DNA of 64,000 nucleotides, taken from the NCBI GenBank assembly GCA_026391355.1, contig JAPLDH010000079.1, forward strand, positions 41,502 through 105,501, written 5' to 3'. Positions 37,842-46,535 of the stretch are shown here, in pieces (position 1 is the first letter of the stretch; each line of letters begins with the position of its first letter). The position numbers and the translations under genes are program-made. The notes beneath the pieces were generated by a model. The model saw only the letters and a list, made by a program, of their open reading frames with translations. It searched no databases and was not told the DNA's origin. The stretch comes from Bacteroidota bacterium (lineage in GTDB: Bacteria > Bacteroidota > Bacteroidia > Bacteroidales > FEN-979).

Positions 37842-38819
37842 ATGGATAAAAAACAAGCGGTTCTCCTTTACAATAAAATTTCCGATCAACCCAAGGAGGA
37901 CGAACTCGACGTTGTGCGTCAAATGGATCATTTTTCACGGGCATTGTATCAACTGGGTTATGCTACCCACCGTATTCCTTTCTCCATAGATCTTTCAGAA
38001 GTAATGACGATATTGAAAAAGATCAATCCTTATGTTGTATTCAATCTTGTTGAGACGGTTGAAGGCACAGGGGAATTACTATCCTTTGGTCCGTTCATCC
38101 TGAATCACCTGCGATTGCCATATACAGGTGTTCCCCTGGAAGCTATGTTCCTTACCACGAATAAAATACTCGGTAAAAAAACGCTGAACCATTTGAACAT
38201 CAATACTTCCGGGTGGTACACCACACATGAACTGGATAAATTGAAGCCAGACAAGATGTATATTGTAAAACCAATCTGGGAAGATGGTTCGCTTGGTCTT
38301 GATGAGCATTGTGTTTTTTCAGGAGGTGATAAGGATTATCTGAAAAAGCTGAAGAAATATGATAAAAGAACATTTTTCATTGAGGACTATATTGAGGGGA
38401 GGGAATTCAATCTTTCAATTCTTGGAGGGAAAAAAGGTCCACAGGTAATGCCTCCTGCTGAAATCTGTTTCGTCGATTATCCGGAAGGTAAGCACCGGAT
38501 TGTGGGATATAATGCAAAGTGGACGGAAGATTCGTTTGAATACAACCACACTCCGCGAACCTTCTGCTTCCCAAAAAAAGATCAGCCCCTCCTGGAAGAG
38601 TTGAAAAAAATAGCATTGCAGTGCTGGCATGGGTTTGATCTGAAAGGATATGTGCGGGTTGATTTCAGGGTGGATAAAAACAATATCCCCTATGTGCTTG
38701 AAATCAACGGGAATCCCTGTATCTCACCCGAAAGCGGGTATATAGCGGCCACAAAGAAAGCAGGGTTGAAATTTACTGAAGTGGTGGAACGGATCATTGA
38801 AGATGCAGTAAACATTTAA
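37842..38819 (+). CDS. ATP-grasp ligase, D-Ala-D-Ala-ligase-like (second of pair)
   Basis: A second 325-residue ATP-grasp protein, only distantly similar to its neighbour. The N-terminal domain has VFNLVETVEGTGELLSFGPFILN. The core has MYIVKPIWEDGSLGLDE (about 138-154), EDYIEGREFNLSILGG (about 180-195) and the metal-binding end GYVRVDFRVDKNNIPYVLEINGNPCIS (about 268-294). It starts 23 bp after the first ligase. Two different ligases next to a beta-lysine-forming enzyme suggest two successive amide bonds, for example a beta-lysine-containing dipeptide or tripeptide. The product is inferred, not shown. Confidence 0.86.
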   Translation: MDKKQAVLLYNKISDQPKEDELDVVRQMDHFSRALYQLGYATHRIPFSIDLSEVMTILKKINPYVVFNLVETVEGTGELLSFGPFILNHLRLPYTGVPLEAMFLTTNKILGKKTLNHLNINTSGWYTTHELDKLKPDKMYIVKPIWEDGSLGLDEHCVFSGGDKDYLKKLKKYDKRTFFIEDYIEGREFNLSILGGKKGPQVMPPAEICFVDYPEGKHRIVGYNAKWTEDSFEYNHTPRTFCFPKKDQPLLEELKKIALQCWHGFDLKGYVRVDFRVDKNNIPYVLEINGNPCISPESGYIAATKKAGLKFTEVVERIIEDAVNI

Positions 38820-38823
38820 AATG

Positions 38824-38831
38824 TATCTTTG
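38824..38831 (+). promoter_or_regulatory. Possible internal -7 box before the GNAT gene
   Basis: TATCTTTG, an exact consensus form, lies immediately after the second ligase gene and 18 bp before the GNAT ATG. The GNAT gene may therefore also be transcribed alone. Confidence 0.4.
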
Positions 38832-38849
38832 ACCCATGATTTATTAATT

Positions 38850-39338
38850 ATGGAAAAATCCAAAATTATTTTTCGAAATGGGGTTACCCTTTCTGACCTG
38901 GAAAGAATTCGTGAGATTACAGCTTCCAGCGGTTTCTTTTATGATTATGAGATCCCCGTTGCCGTTGAACTTGCAGAAGAGTCATGGCAACAAGGGCCGG
39001 AAAGTGACTATCATTTTCTTTTTGCAGACGTAGATGGTATAACCGTTGCCTACAGTTGTTATGGTCCCATCGCCATGACACAGGGCGGATTTGACCTTTT
39101 CTGGATCGTAACCCATAATGACCTGCGGGGAAGCGGTATCGGGAAACTTCTCCTGGAAGAGACCCATAAAGCAGTAAAAAATATGGGAGGCAGATTTCTG
39201 ATTGCTGAAACATCTGCCATGGAGAAATATGCACCCACCCGCCGTTTTTATGAATCGAACAACTATGACAAGGAAGCAGTAATCGCAGATTTCTATAAAA
39301 TAGGCGATGGAAAGGTGATTTATATTAAACGGTTCTGA
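38850..39338 (+). CDS. GNAT-family N-acyltransferase of the aminomutase/ATP-grasp cluster
   Basis: A 162-residue GNAT. The acetyl-CoA loop is in LRGSGIGKLLLEE (the R/QxxGxG/A motif), followed by ETSAMEKYAPTRRFYESNNY, the motif B region typical of small-molecule acetyltransferases. In methanogens and some bacteria beta-lysine is N-acetylated by AblB to the osmolyte N-epsilon-acetyl-beta-lysine; this gene could do that or acylate the ligase product. The ATG at 38850 is preferred to an upstream TTG that lies inside a promoter box. Its end overlaps the converging deaminase-like gene by 19 bp. Confidence 0.85.
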   Translation: MEKSKIIFRNGVTLSDLERIREITASSGFFYDYEIPVAVELAEESWQQGPESDYHFLFADVDGITVAYSCYGPIAMTQGGFDLFWIVTHNDLRGSGIGKLLLEETHKAVKNMGGRFLIAETSAMEKYAPTRRFYESNNYDKEAVIADFYKIGDGKVIYIKRF

Positions 39339-40270
39339 ACAAGCCCGTTCTTCCTGATCACATCCAGCTCTTCTGCACTGAAAGTACCCGACTTGTATAA
39401 TTGCAGGAATTGTTCCGAGTTCCCTTTATTAAAAAGGATCACATCATCGGTATTCACGGTTACCCTGATACCATGATCATATAAAATTCTGATCGGATGC
39501 GTTTTAAATGACCTGGTCAGTTTCAGGGCAATATTGCTGGCAGGGCTTATATTGAGCTGAATATTATTATCGGCAAGCCATTTCATCACCTCGTCCGATT
39601 CAACTGCACGTATCCCGTGTTGTACTGCATCCAGTCCGAGGGTTTCAACAGTTTGCCTGATAGACGCTGCATCCCCGAATTCCCCGACATGCGCTTTACA
39701 TTTCAGCCCGATCGATCTGGCATAATGATAGATCTCCCGGTAATTCTGTATGGGTTGTGCAAGTTCATCATCATAAAGATCCAGGGATTTAAAATATCCC
39801 GATTCCAGAAAAGGTTCCAGACATGAAAGCACAAGCCTGACGGGCAGCACCCTTGCAATGCCTACCTCAGGAAAAAAAATGATCTCAGGCGCTATGGTCT
39901 GGTGATAGTGTTTGAGTGTAGTCACGATTTTATCCACGGGTAAATTCAGGATGCGCGGCAAACAACTGTCCATGCTCATTTCCAACACCGTTACCCCGTC
40001 AGATTTTGCCTGAAGAAATGCTCCTTCCACTGCCGTTTCAAATGCCATCGGAAGCTGAATAACCGGACGGTATATGTTACCGATCCAGTTATTCACCCCA
40101 TGGATCCCCAACCCTGTATCCCTGAAACGCTCTATCTTCCTCCCTGCGAATTTTTCCATATGACTTAATCTTCCTCCCATCAGGCAATGGTTGTGAAGAT
40201 CACTCTTGGGGATTGTTCGTACTGCAGCCAGGTTACGGGCCGTTATAGCTTCAATAAAAGAAACCAACAT
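39320..40270 (-). CDS. Adenosine-deaminase-superfamily amidohydrolase
   Basis: A 316-residue metal-dependent hydrolase with ADA-type residues in order: DLHNH (first metal His pair, about 24-28), AHVGEFGD (catalytic His-x-x-Glu, as in the HxGE of ADA), VQHGIRA (His) and VNTDDVILF (the metal Asp). The substrate-binding region differs from that of classical adenosine deaminase and the protein is shorter (about 340-350 usual), so the substrate may be another aminopurine or nucleoside. The gene converges on the GNAT gene with a 19-bp overlap. Confidence 0.82.
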   Translation of the reverse strand: MLVSFIEAITARNLAAVRTIPKSDLHNHCLMGGRLSHMEKFAGRKIERFRDTGLGIHGVNNWIGNIYRPVIQLPMAFETAVEGAFLQAKSDGVTVLEMSMDSCLPRILNLPVDKIVTTLKHYHQTIAPEIIFFPEVGIARVLPVRLVLSCLEPFLESGYFKSLDLYDDELAQPIQNYREIYHYARSIGLKCKAHVGEFGDAASIRQTVETLGLDAVQHGIRAVESDEVMKWLADNNIQLNISPASNIALKLTRSFKTHPIRILYDHGIRVTVNTDDVILFNKGNSEQFLQLYKSGTFSAEELDVIRKNGLVQNRLI

Positions 40271-40290
40271 CGCTTAATGATTTATTCAAA

Positions 40291-41532
40291 TCAATTGTTA
40301 ACAGTATTCAATTTTATAGATATGACCCTTACCTTATCCATGACCCGCATCAGGTTTCCGCCCCAGATCTTCCGGATCTGCCCCGTTGTATAACCCCTTT
40401 TAACAAGTTCTTTGGTTATATTCTTCATCTGACTGACATCATAGCACCCTGTAACACCACCACCCCCGTCAAAATCGGTCCCTATACCCACATGGTCAAT
40501 TCCTGCTACTTTCACTATATGATCGATATGATCAACTACATCCGCCACAGTAGCCAGTTTTTGCGGAAAACCATGCTCAAATGTATCCCAGTCAATGTGG
40601 GCTTGTTTCATCTCCTCTTCCGTCAGATCACTGAAATTGTGATACTTTTTATATAATGCTTTTTCGGCTGAATCCCTTGCAGGATTGGGATCAGGCTTCT
40701 TCACATAGTCGCTGAGAATGCACATCTGGATAACCCCGCCATTCCTGGAAAGCATTTTCAGCATATTGTCATCAAGATTCCGGTGATTATCGCAGATCGC
40801 ACGGGAACAGGAATGGGAAGCGATCACCGGGGCTTTTGTGAGGGTAATGACATCATAGAACGATTTATCGGAAATATGGGAAACATCCACCATCATACCT
40901 GTGCGGTTCATCTCCGCCACCACCTTTTTTCCGAATAGGCTCAGTCCATTATTCTGAATGGTATCAGTGGAAGAATCACAAATATCATTGTTCTTGGTAT
41001 GGCATAAGGTAATATACCGGGCTCCTTTATTAAAGTAAGTTTGGATGAGATCGAGCCTGTCACCGATAGCATAACCGTTTTCAATCCCGATGAAAATAAT
41101 TCTTTTTCCCTCTTTTTTTAACCGTATTGCATCAGCCGGTGTTAAAGCCAAACCACAAAGTTCAGGAAAAGAACCGGTAATCTTATGGATGGTGTCGAAT
41201 AGCGAGAAGGTTTTATCTATGACCTTATGATAACCTTCCTGCGTTCTTTTTCCCTGGGATAGGAATATCGCAAAAAAAGCTGCATCAAGACCACCCTCTT
41301 TCATTCTTGGGAAATCGACCTTACTGTGATCCTTATCAGGGTCGTGACGTTTGGAAATATCAAATCCCTGTAAAGTAAAACGAAGCGGTGTATCGGTGTG
41401 AGAGTCGATGCTGATGATGGACCGGTGAATTTTATCGACCTTCCTGTCGAGTTTTGCATTGTCGGGTCGGGAAGCCTGTATGGTGGTCATGACGGCAAAT
41501 ATCAGGTTAAGAAAGAGAAACAATTTTTTCAT
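40291..41532 (-). CDS. Membrane (renal-type) dipeptidase, exported
   Basis: A 413-residue zinc dipeptidase of family M19. A signal peptide (about 1-20, ending IQA) precedes SIDSHTDTPLRF (zinc His-x-Asp). The bridging Glu is in FIGIENGYAIG. HSCSRAICDNHRNLDD carries the metal His and substrate-binding Arg/Asp, and the C-terminal GIGTDFDGGGGV is the last signature. M19 enzymes cleave dipeptides, including D-amino-acid and some beta-lactam substrates. It is co-directional with the deaminase-like gene, 20 bp upstream of it. A dipeptidase beside a putative dipeptide-making operon is suggestive only. Confidence 0.92.
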   Translation of the reverse strand: MKKLFLFLNLIFAVMTTIQASRPDNAKLDRKVDKIHRSIISIDSHTDTPLRFTLQGFDISKRHDPDKDHSKVDFPRMKEGGLDAAFFAIFLSQGKRTQEGYHKVIDKTFSLFDTIHKITGSFPELCGLALTPADAIRLKKEGKRIIFIGIENGYAIGDRLDLIQTYFNKGARYITLCHTKNNDICDSSTDTIQNNGLSLFGKKVVAEMNRTGMMVDVSHISDKSFYDVITLTKAPVIASHSCSRAICDNHRNLDDNMLKMLSRNGGVIQMCILSDYVKKPDPNPARDSAEKALYKKYHNFSDLTEEEMKQAHIDWDTFEHGFPQKLATVADVVDHIDHIVKVAGIDHVGIGTDFDGGGGVTGCYDVSQMKNITKELVKRGYTTGQIRKIWGGNLMRVMDKVRVISIKLNTVNN

Positions 41533-41560
41533 TATTATATGGGGTTAGGATGTTTATTCA

Positions 41561-42274
41561 TTATTGTAATTGCCGCAGATAGAGTTGGATTGTATTTTCA
41601 AGTCCAAACCAGAGGGCATCACTGATCAGGGCGTGACCGATCGATACTTCCAAAAGTCCGGGGATGTTCTTGAAGAAATAATTCAGGTTTTCCAGGTTCA
41701 GGTCATGGCCGGCATTTAAACCCAATCCGGATTCATTGCCCACAATCGCAGCATCAATAAACGGCCGGATGGCAAATTCTTTATCCAGTGAATACTTCTT
41801 TGCATAACTCTCCGTATAAAGTTCAACCCTGTCTGTGCCGGTTTTTACAGCATTGCGTATCATGTTCACATCCGGATCAATGAAGATGGAAGTCCGGATA
41901 CCATTCTGTTTAAATTTACCAATCACCTCCTTCAGGAAACTTTCATTTTTCAGGGTATCCCATCCTGCATTGGATGTAATGGCATCGGGAGGATCAGGAA
42001 CCAGCGTGACCTGGTCGGGTTTTACGGTGATAACAAGATCAATAAAAGCTTTCGATGGATATCCCTCAATATTAAACTCGGTAGTAACAAGCGGTTTAAG
42101 ATCAAAAACATCACGGTACCTTATATGACGTTCATCGGGGCGTGGGTGAACGGTAATCCCCTGGGCACCGAACCGTTCACAATCCTGCGCCACCTTCAGC
42201 AGATCGGGGATATTTCCCCCGCGTGCATTCCGTAATGTTGCAATCTTATTTATATTTACGCTCAGTTTTGTCAT
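41561..42274 (-). CDS. pdxJ: Pyridoxine 5'-phosphate synthase
   Basis: A 237-residue TIM-barrel enzyme that condenses 1-deoxyxylulose 5-phosphate with 3-amino-2-oxopropyl phosphate to make pyridoxine 5'-phosphate. Motifs are [17 protein letters not shown] at the start, [13 protein letters not shown] (catalytic His), [13 protein letters not shown], and [14 protein letters not shown] near residue 190. The ATG at 42274 is chosen because it gives the normal length, while an upstream TTG (42292) lies inside a promoter box. It supplies the PLP used by enzymes such as KamA and Spt in this window, though no special link is implied. Confidence 0.95.
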   Translation of the reverse strand: MTKLSVNINKIATLRNARGGNIPDLLKVAQDCERFGAQGITVHPRPDERHIRYRDVFDLKPLVTTEFNIEGYPSKAFIDLVITVKPDQVTLVPDPPDAITSNAGWDTLKNESFLKEVIGKFKQNGIRTSIFIDPDVNMIRNAVKTGTDRVELYTESYAKKYSLDKEFAIRPFIDAAIVGNESGLGLNAGHDLNLENLNYFFKNIPGLLEVSIGHALISDALWFGLENTIQLYLRQLQ

Positions 42275-42289
42275 CACACCAATTTTGTA

Positions 42290-42297
42290 CAAAGCTA
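42290..42297 (-). promoter_or_regulatory. Putative -7 box for pdxJ
   Basis: TAGCTTTG on the minus strand, 16-23 bp before the chosen ATG, matches TAnnTTTG. Confidence 0.4.
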
Positions 42298-42325
42298 CGA
42301 ATTAGGGCAAAATTGAGAAATAAAT

Positions 42326-42778
42326 ATGCGTGCTGTTATTCAAAGGGTTTCACAATCTTCTGTCACAATCGGGGGTATCATCAAAGGTAAAACCGGCCCG
42401 GGTCTACTGGTACTGTTAGGAATTGAGGAAACAGACACATCAGAAGACATCGAGTGGCTCACCGGAAAAATTGTGAGGTTGCGGGTTTTTGCCGACGACC
42501 AGGGCGTGATGAACCGTTCTGTTCAGGAAAGTGGTGGGGATATCCTTGTTGTCAGCCAATTCACGCTTCATGCCAGCACGAAAAAAGGAAACCGTCCCTC
42601 TTATATCCGTGCAGCCAAACCGGAAATTGCCATCCCTCTCTATCAGGAATTTCTTCACAAACTGGCGCTTGATCTTGGGAAACCCATTCAAACCGGTGAG
42701 TTTGGCGCGATGATGCAGGTTTCGCTGGTGAATGACGGGCCGGTGACGATCATCATTGATACCAAGAACAGGGAATGA
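42326..42778 (+). CDS. dtd: D-aminoacyl-tRNA deacylase
   Basis: A 150-residue protein that hydrolyses D-amino acids from mischarged tRNAs. The family motifs are complete: MRAVIQRVSQSSVTIGG start, LVVSQFTLHAST (SQFTL motif), GNRPSYIRAAKPE, and GEFGAMMQVSLVNDGPVTI (with the cis Gly-Pro-type motif NDGPVT). It is divergent from pdxJ. The length is normal. Confidence 0.96.
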   Translation: MRAVIQRVSQSSVTIGGIIKGKTGPGLLVLLGIEETDTSEDIEWLTGKIVRLRVFADDQGVMNRSVQESGGDILVVSQFTLHASTKKGNRPSYIRAAKPEIAIPLYQEFLHKLALDLGKPIQTGEFGAMMQVSLVNDGPVTIIIDTKNRE

Positions 42779-42785
42779 ATGCCTC

Positions 42786-42824
42786 ACATTTTACATTTCG
42801 CATTTAACGTTTAACATTTTGCAT
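42786..42824. repeat. Extragenic ACATTT(T/C)GCATTT repeat copy
   Basis: Iterated ACATTTTACATTTCGCATTTAAC units after dtd belong to the same low-complexity family seen at 6172, 48329, 55273 and 57256. The rest of the gap to 42941 shows no gene. Confidence 0.55.
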
Positions 42825-42941
42825 CGTACACTTACGACCAAGTTAGCTCAATTGGTAACCAAAACTGCCTAAATGTGAAGACTTAAGACCTAACTGCGAA
42901 ATGTTATATGCAAGGTTTTGCACTTTACACCTGAACCAGGG

Positions 42942-45023
42942 TCAATTCTTAATAAACTTGGCCGTCGCTGTACACTCCGGAGAGATATATTTCACAAAGT
43001 AGATCCCTTTCGGAAGAGAACTGATATCCAAATGAGTTTTGGATCCTTTTATTGGTTTCTCCATTACCTTTTGTCCGGTTATCCCATAAATTTTAATGGA
43101 TCCCCTTGAACAGTTTTTAGAATTTAACCCTCCAACTGTCAGTGTTGTTTCTGCAGGGTTTGGATAAATACTAATTACTATGCCCGGATCCGGCAATTCA
43201 GAAACCTCTGTGTAACCTCCATCGGTCGTATGTATAATTGTGCCGGCGTCGCCAACAGCAAAACCGTTATTAGGATCCGTAAACCATACTGAATGAAACC
43301 AAAAATCTGTTCCGGTCGATAATTTTATCCATGTCGCTCCGGCATTCGTGGTTTTATAGATAGACCCATATATCCCTGCTGCAAAACCGGTATTGGCATC
43401 GGTGAAATAAATCGAATTTAAGTAGTCCTTTGACCCGGGTAAAGTGGTCCATGATGCACCACCATCAATGGTTTTCCTGATGATCCCGGAATTATCCTTT
43501 AAACCTGTCACATAACCGGTAGTGGCATCCGTGAAAAAAACGGAGGTTAACCAAAAATCGGTTCCGCTGGATAAGGGTGTCCATGTACCGCCTCCATTGG
43601 TGGATTTCAGAATGATGCCTGTATGGTTTACGTCATCATATCCTACGGCATAACCTGTGGAAGGATCAGCAAAAAAAACCGAACTCAATTCAAATGTAGT
43701 ATCGGTCAGCGTTTCCATCCATGTGTTACCTCCATCCAGGGTTTTCATCAGGGTCGCTGAGTTATTGAGGCCACCTGCTACATATCCTGTATTGACATCG
43801 GTAAAGAAAACCGAGTTATAGTCTTTAAACGTCCCGCCGGAATACACTGTCCAACTTGTACCGCCATTTATCGTCTTCAGAACAGTTCCCTCCAATCCTG
43901 ATGCATATCCTGTGTTGACATCAGGAAAACATACTGACAGCAATGGGAATGTAGTACCACTCGATAATTCGGTCCAGGTAGTTCCGCTGTTATCCGTTTT
44001 AAGGAGAGTTCCCCAGTTACCCACTGCATAACCTGTAGTGGGAGTAGTAAAACAAACGGACTGCAGATCATTCCGCGTCCCGCTCGACAGGGCGGACCAG
44101 GTTGAGCCGCCAGTTACAGTCTTAATGATAACACCTTTATAACTCACTGCATATCCGGTAGCCGGATCGGTAAAATAAATGGAAGGCAGGCATGTGTTGA
44201 TCCCTGTCTGTAAGGTGGTCCAGTTGGTTCCTGCATCTGTGGTTTTTAATATTGTTCCGTTACTGACCCCCACATAACCGGTATTGTGATCAGGAAAGCA
44301 AACCGAATACAGTGAATTACCTGTTCCACCTGGTAAAGTGATCCAGGTATTTCCACCGTCCGTTGTTTTTAAAATTGTGCCGTATTCCCCAACAACATAG
44401 CCAGTATCAGCCTGGGTAAAACAAACAGACTGCAAACCCCAGAATGCGCCACTCGGCATTGATGTCCATGTTGCTCCCCCATTTGTCGTCTTCAGTATGA
44501 GAGCTGAGTATCCTCCCACCACATAACCATTATTCGGATCGGTAAAATAAACAGAATATAAAGGGTTGGTTGTTCCGCTGGGCAGATCGACCCATGATTC
44601 ACCGCCATTGGTCGTTTTAATGATGGACCCCCAATCACCTACTGCATAACCCGTATTGGGATCTGTAAAGTAAACCGATCTCAAGCCACCGAGGGATTCA
44701 TTCCTCAGAATCCAGGTCGTTCCTCCGTCAACCGTCTTAAGAATGGTCACACCTCCTGCAACGAACCCATTATTCGCATCTGTAAAGAAGATTGAAGACA
44801 ATTTGGTAGTTGTTCCGCTCGATAACACCGTCCATGTCATCCCTCCATTGACTGTTTTAATGATGGTCCCGTTATCACCCGCAGCATAACCCGTGTAACT
44901 ATCGGGAAAGAACACACAATTGAGATTATTTCCCTGTGGCAATGGGTTCTGCCATTGCCAGTCCTGGGCAGTCATGACAACCGGATTAAGGAATACCAGC
45001 AATAAAAGGGTATAATTCTTCAT
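42942..45023 (-). CDS. Large secreted YCF48/BNR-type propeller protein with T9SS sorting domain
   Basis: A 693-residue protein. A signal peptide (about 1-19, ending MTAQ) is followed by about 14 repeats of roughly 44 residues. Their pattern is VYFTDPNTGYAVGDWGSIIKTTNGGxSW (YCF48/photosynthesis-stability-factor-like or sialidase BNR-like), predicting stacked beta-propellers. The C-terminus (from about 620) is a T9SS type A sorting domain with YPNPAETTLTVGG and LPKGIYFVKYI, so it is exported by the PorSS route and attached to the surface or released. I use the ATG at 45023; an earlier in-frame Met would add 19 residues before the signal peptide. Function is unknown. Confidence 0.88.
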   Translation of the reverse strand: MKNYTLLLLVFLNPVVMTAQDWQWQNPLPQGNNLNCVFFPDSYTGYAAGDNGTIIKTVNGGMTWTVLSSGTTTKLSSIFFTDANNGFVAGGVTILKTVDGGTTWILRNESLGGLRSVYFTDPNTGYAVGDWGSIIKTTNGGESWVDLPSGTTNPLYSVYFTDPNNGYVVGGYSALILKTTNGGATWTSMPSGAFWGLQSVCFTQADTGYVVGEYGTILKTTDGGNTWITLPGGTGNSLYSVCFPDHNTGYVGVSNGTILKTTDAGTNWTTLQTGINTCLPSIYFTDPATGYAVSYKGVIIKTVTGGSTWSALSSGTRNDLQSVCFTTPTTGYAVGNWGTLLKTDNSGTTWTELSSGTTFPLLSVCFPDVNTGYASGLEGTVLKTINGGTSWTVYSGGTFKDYNSVFFTDVNTGYVAGGLNNSATLMKTLDGGNTWMETLTDTTFELSSVFFADPSTGYAVGYDDVNHTGIILKSTNGGGTWTPLSSGTDFWLTSVFFTDATTGYVTGLKDNSGIIRKTIDGGASWTTLPGSKDYLNSIYFTDANTGFAAGIYGSIYKTTNAGATWIKLSTGTDFWFHSVWFTDPNNGFAVGDAGTIIHTTDGGYTEVSELPDPGIVISIYPNPAETTLTVGGLNSKNCSRGSIKIYGITGQKVMEKPIKGSKTHLDISSLPKGIYFVKYISPECTATAKFIKN

Positions 45024-45121
45024 CACATAGAGCATCAGATATCTGAACCATAAAGATACGAAGAAATTTGTGAATGTCAAGGTTCACAGGTGATTAATGG
45101 ATCGTTCAAAATCAATTGGTA

Positions 45122-45197
45122 TGAACCCCAGGGCAGAGCCCTGGACCCGAATTCCGGGGCAAGCCCTGAACCCAATTCCGCTGCAAGCAGCGGGGAA
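45122..45197. repeat. Cluster of small GC-rich hairpins
   Basis: Short inverted repeats follow each other: CAGGGC..GCCCTG, GGGGCAAGCCC and CCGCTGCAAGCAGCGG. They lie upstream of a glyoxalase-family gene, next to the dispersed palindrome at 45208, in a 287-bp gap without a gene. Confidence 0.5.
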
Positions 45198-45207
45198 TTA
45201 ACCCAAA

Positions 45208-45260
45208 TACCCACCCTTTAATCCCCTCCCTAAAATTAGGGAGGGGGGATGGGGTGGGTA
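45208..45260. repeat. Dispersed extragenic palindrome, copy 2
   Basis: TACCCACCC and GGGTGGGTA outer arms with CCCTCCCTAA/TTAGGGAGGG inner arms form an imperfect hairpin. The flanks (ACCCAAA, CATTAAA) are identical to those of the perfect copy at 7377-7427, so both derive from one repeat family. Confidence 0.8.
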
Positions 45261-45310
45261 CATTAAAGATAACAGTTTAGTGATAACCTAAAAATGAGAG
45301 GAGATAGAAA

Positions 45311-45721
45311 ATGAATCCAGTAGTGCATTTTGAGATGCCGGCAGAAGACCGGAACAGGATGGCAGATTTCTATATAAAAGTTTTTGGCTGGAAAGCGCAG
45401 TTCATGGGAGAGGAGATGGGAAACTACGTAGTAGTGACCACAGCGGAAGCCGATGAAAACGGAAGACCGAAGAACCCGGGATCCATCAATGGCGGATTTT
45501 ATCTTAAGGGGGAGGGGTTGGCTCAGTATCCTTCGGTGGTAATTGCAGTCGATGATGTCAAGGAAGCGATAAAGAAGATTACAGAATCTGGGGGCAAGAC
45601 CATTGGTGAGCCGGTGGAAATACCGGGGGTTGGTTTGTGGGTCTCATTCTATGACACGGAGGGCAATCGTGTCAGTATCTTACAACCTTCCATGGGGATG
45701 ACCGGGAATAAAAAAGATTGA
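45311..45721 (+). CDS. VOC/glyoxalase-family protein
   Basis: A 136-residue single-copy VOC-fold protein: NPVVHFEMPAEDRNRMADFYIKVFGW at the start (with a candidate metal His), GGFYLKG in the middle and a GVGLWVSFYDTEGNRVSILQP end carrying the second-half motif. The DPEGN-like element is DTEGN. Proteins of this type are usually annotated as glyoxalase/bleomycin-resistance/dioxygenase homologues; the reaction is not known here. It abuts the converging tonB gene. Confidence 0.87.
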   Translation: MNPVVHFEMPAEDRNRMADFYIKVFGWKAQFMGEEMGNYVVVTTAEADENGRPKNPGSINGGFYLKGEGLAQYPSVVIAVDDVKEAIKKITESGGKTIGEPVEIPGVGLWVSFYDTEGNRVSILQPSMGMTGNKKD

Positions 45722-46519
45722 TTATTTCGGTGCCAGATGTATCGTTGGTAACTTGAATACGATCGGCATCTGAACCATGACCCTAACAGGCCGTCCGCTG
45801 CGTTTTCCGGGTTCCCATCGGGGCATGGCCCTGGCAACACGGCTTGCTTCCTCATCACAACCTCCGCCTATCCCTTTTTTTACCTCAACATGAGATATTA
45901 AACCATCCTGCTCAATGATGAATACAATTATAATTATTCCCTGCACCCCATTTTTCATGGCGGATTCGGGATACCTGATATTGTTCCTAAGGAAATATAG
46001 CCTGGCCTCATCCCCTCCCGGAAACCGCGGATAAACATCGATCATAGTATAGATCCCTGACGGATCAGCAGTACCTTGTCCCTCCCCTGATACTCCTCTG
46101 CTGCTTGACATGGAATCATTTTTCGGTTTTTTTTCTTCGGTCTGTTCCGGAGGAGTCTTTACCGGTTTCTTCTCCATCTCTTCCTGAACACTATCCACTA
46201 CTATTGGAATCTCCTCGGGTTCAGGTTGTGGTTTAACCATTGCCCTTGCAGCCAGGTTCACATCATCTTCAGGGGTCGGCATGAAGGTATAATCAACCAT
46301 ATAAAGATCTTCATCCGAAAAAGAAATATCCGATTCTTTAAAATAATACACCATAAACGGAATGATAATAAGGAGGAGAAAAATAAAACCGGCGAAAAGC
46401 AAGGATAGGATACCGTATTTCAGGTACTTTTTACGGAGATAATATGCACCGTATGTTTTATTTCTCCCTTCAAAAGCAAGGTCATCAAGACCCGGGTAGT
46501 ATGATTTATTTTTTTTCAT
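45722..46519 (-). CDS. TonB-family energy transducer
   Basis: A 265-residue TonB protein. A short cytoplasmic start with the Bacteroidota motif GRNKTYGAYYLRKKY precedes one membrane helix (ILSLLFAGFIFLLLIIIPFMVYY, about 37-60). A Pro/Glu/Lys-rich periplasmic linker (about 95-150) follows, and the C-terminal TonB domain (about 175-260) has YPRFPGGDEARLYFLRNNIRYPESAMKNGVQG and RWEPGKRSGRPVRV. It would energise TonB-dependent receptors such as the two in this window. No ExbB/ExbD genes are adjacent. The ATG at 46519 replaces an upstream TTG. Confidence 0.93.
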   Translation of the reverse strand: MKKNKSYYPGLDDLAFEGRNKTYGAYYLRKKYLKYGILSLLFAGFIFLLLIIIPFMVYYFKESDISFSDEDLYMVDYTFMPTPEDDVNLAARAMVKPQPEPEEIPIVVDSVQEEMEKKPVKTPPEQTEEKKPKNDSMSSSRGVSGEGQGTADPSGIYTMIDVYPRFPGGDEARLYFLRNNIRYPESAMKNGVQGIIIIVFIIEQDGLISHVEVKKGIGGGCDEEASRVARAMPRWEPGKRSGRPVRVMVQMPIVFKLPTIHLAPK

Positions 46520-46535
46520 TGATTGCAACAAGAGA

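Noticed and set aside
42841..42900. A tRNA-like stretch (GTTAGCTCAATTGGTAACC) after dtd.
   Set aside because: Only a D-arm-like motif is present; no anticodon stem, T-arm (TTCGAAT) or acceptor pairing can be folded around it.
43200..44900. Regular repeats of about 132 bp that could look like a tandem satellite.
   Set aside because: They are the coding repeats of the propeller protein, divergent at the DNA level and open throughout.
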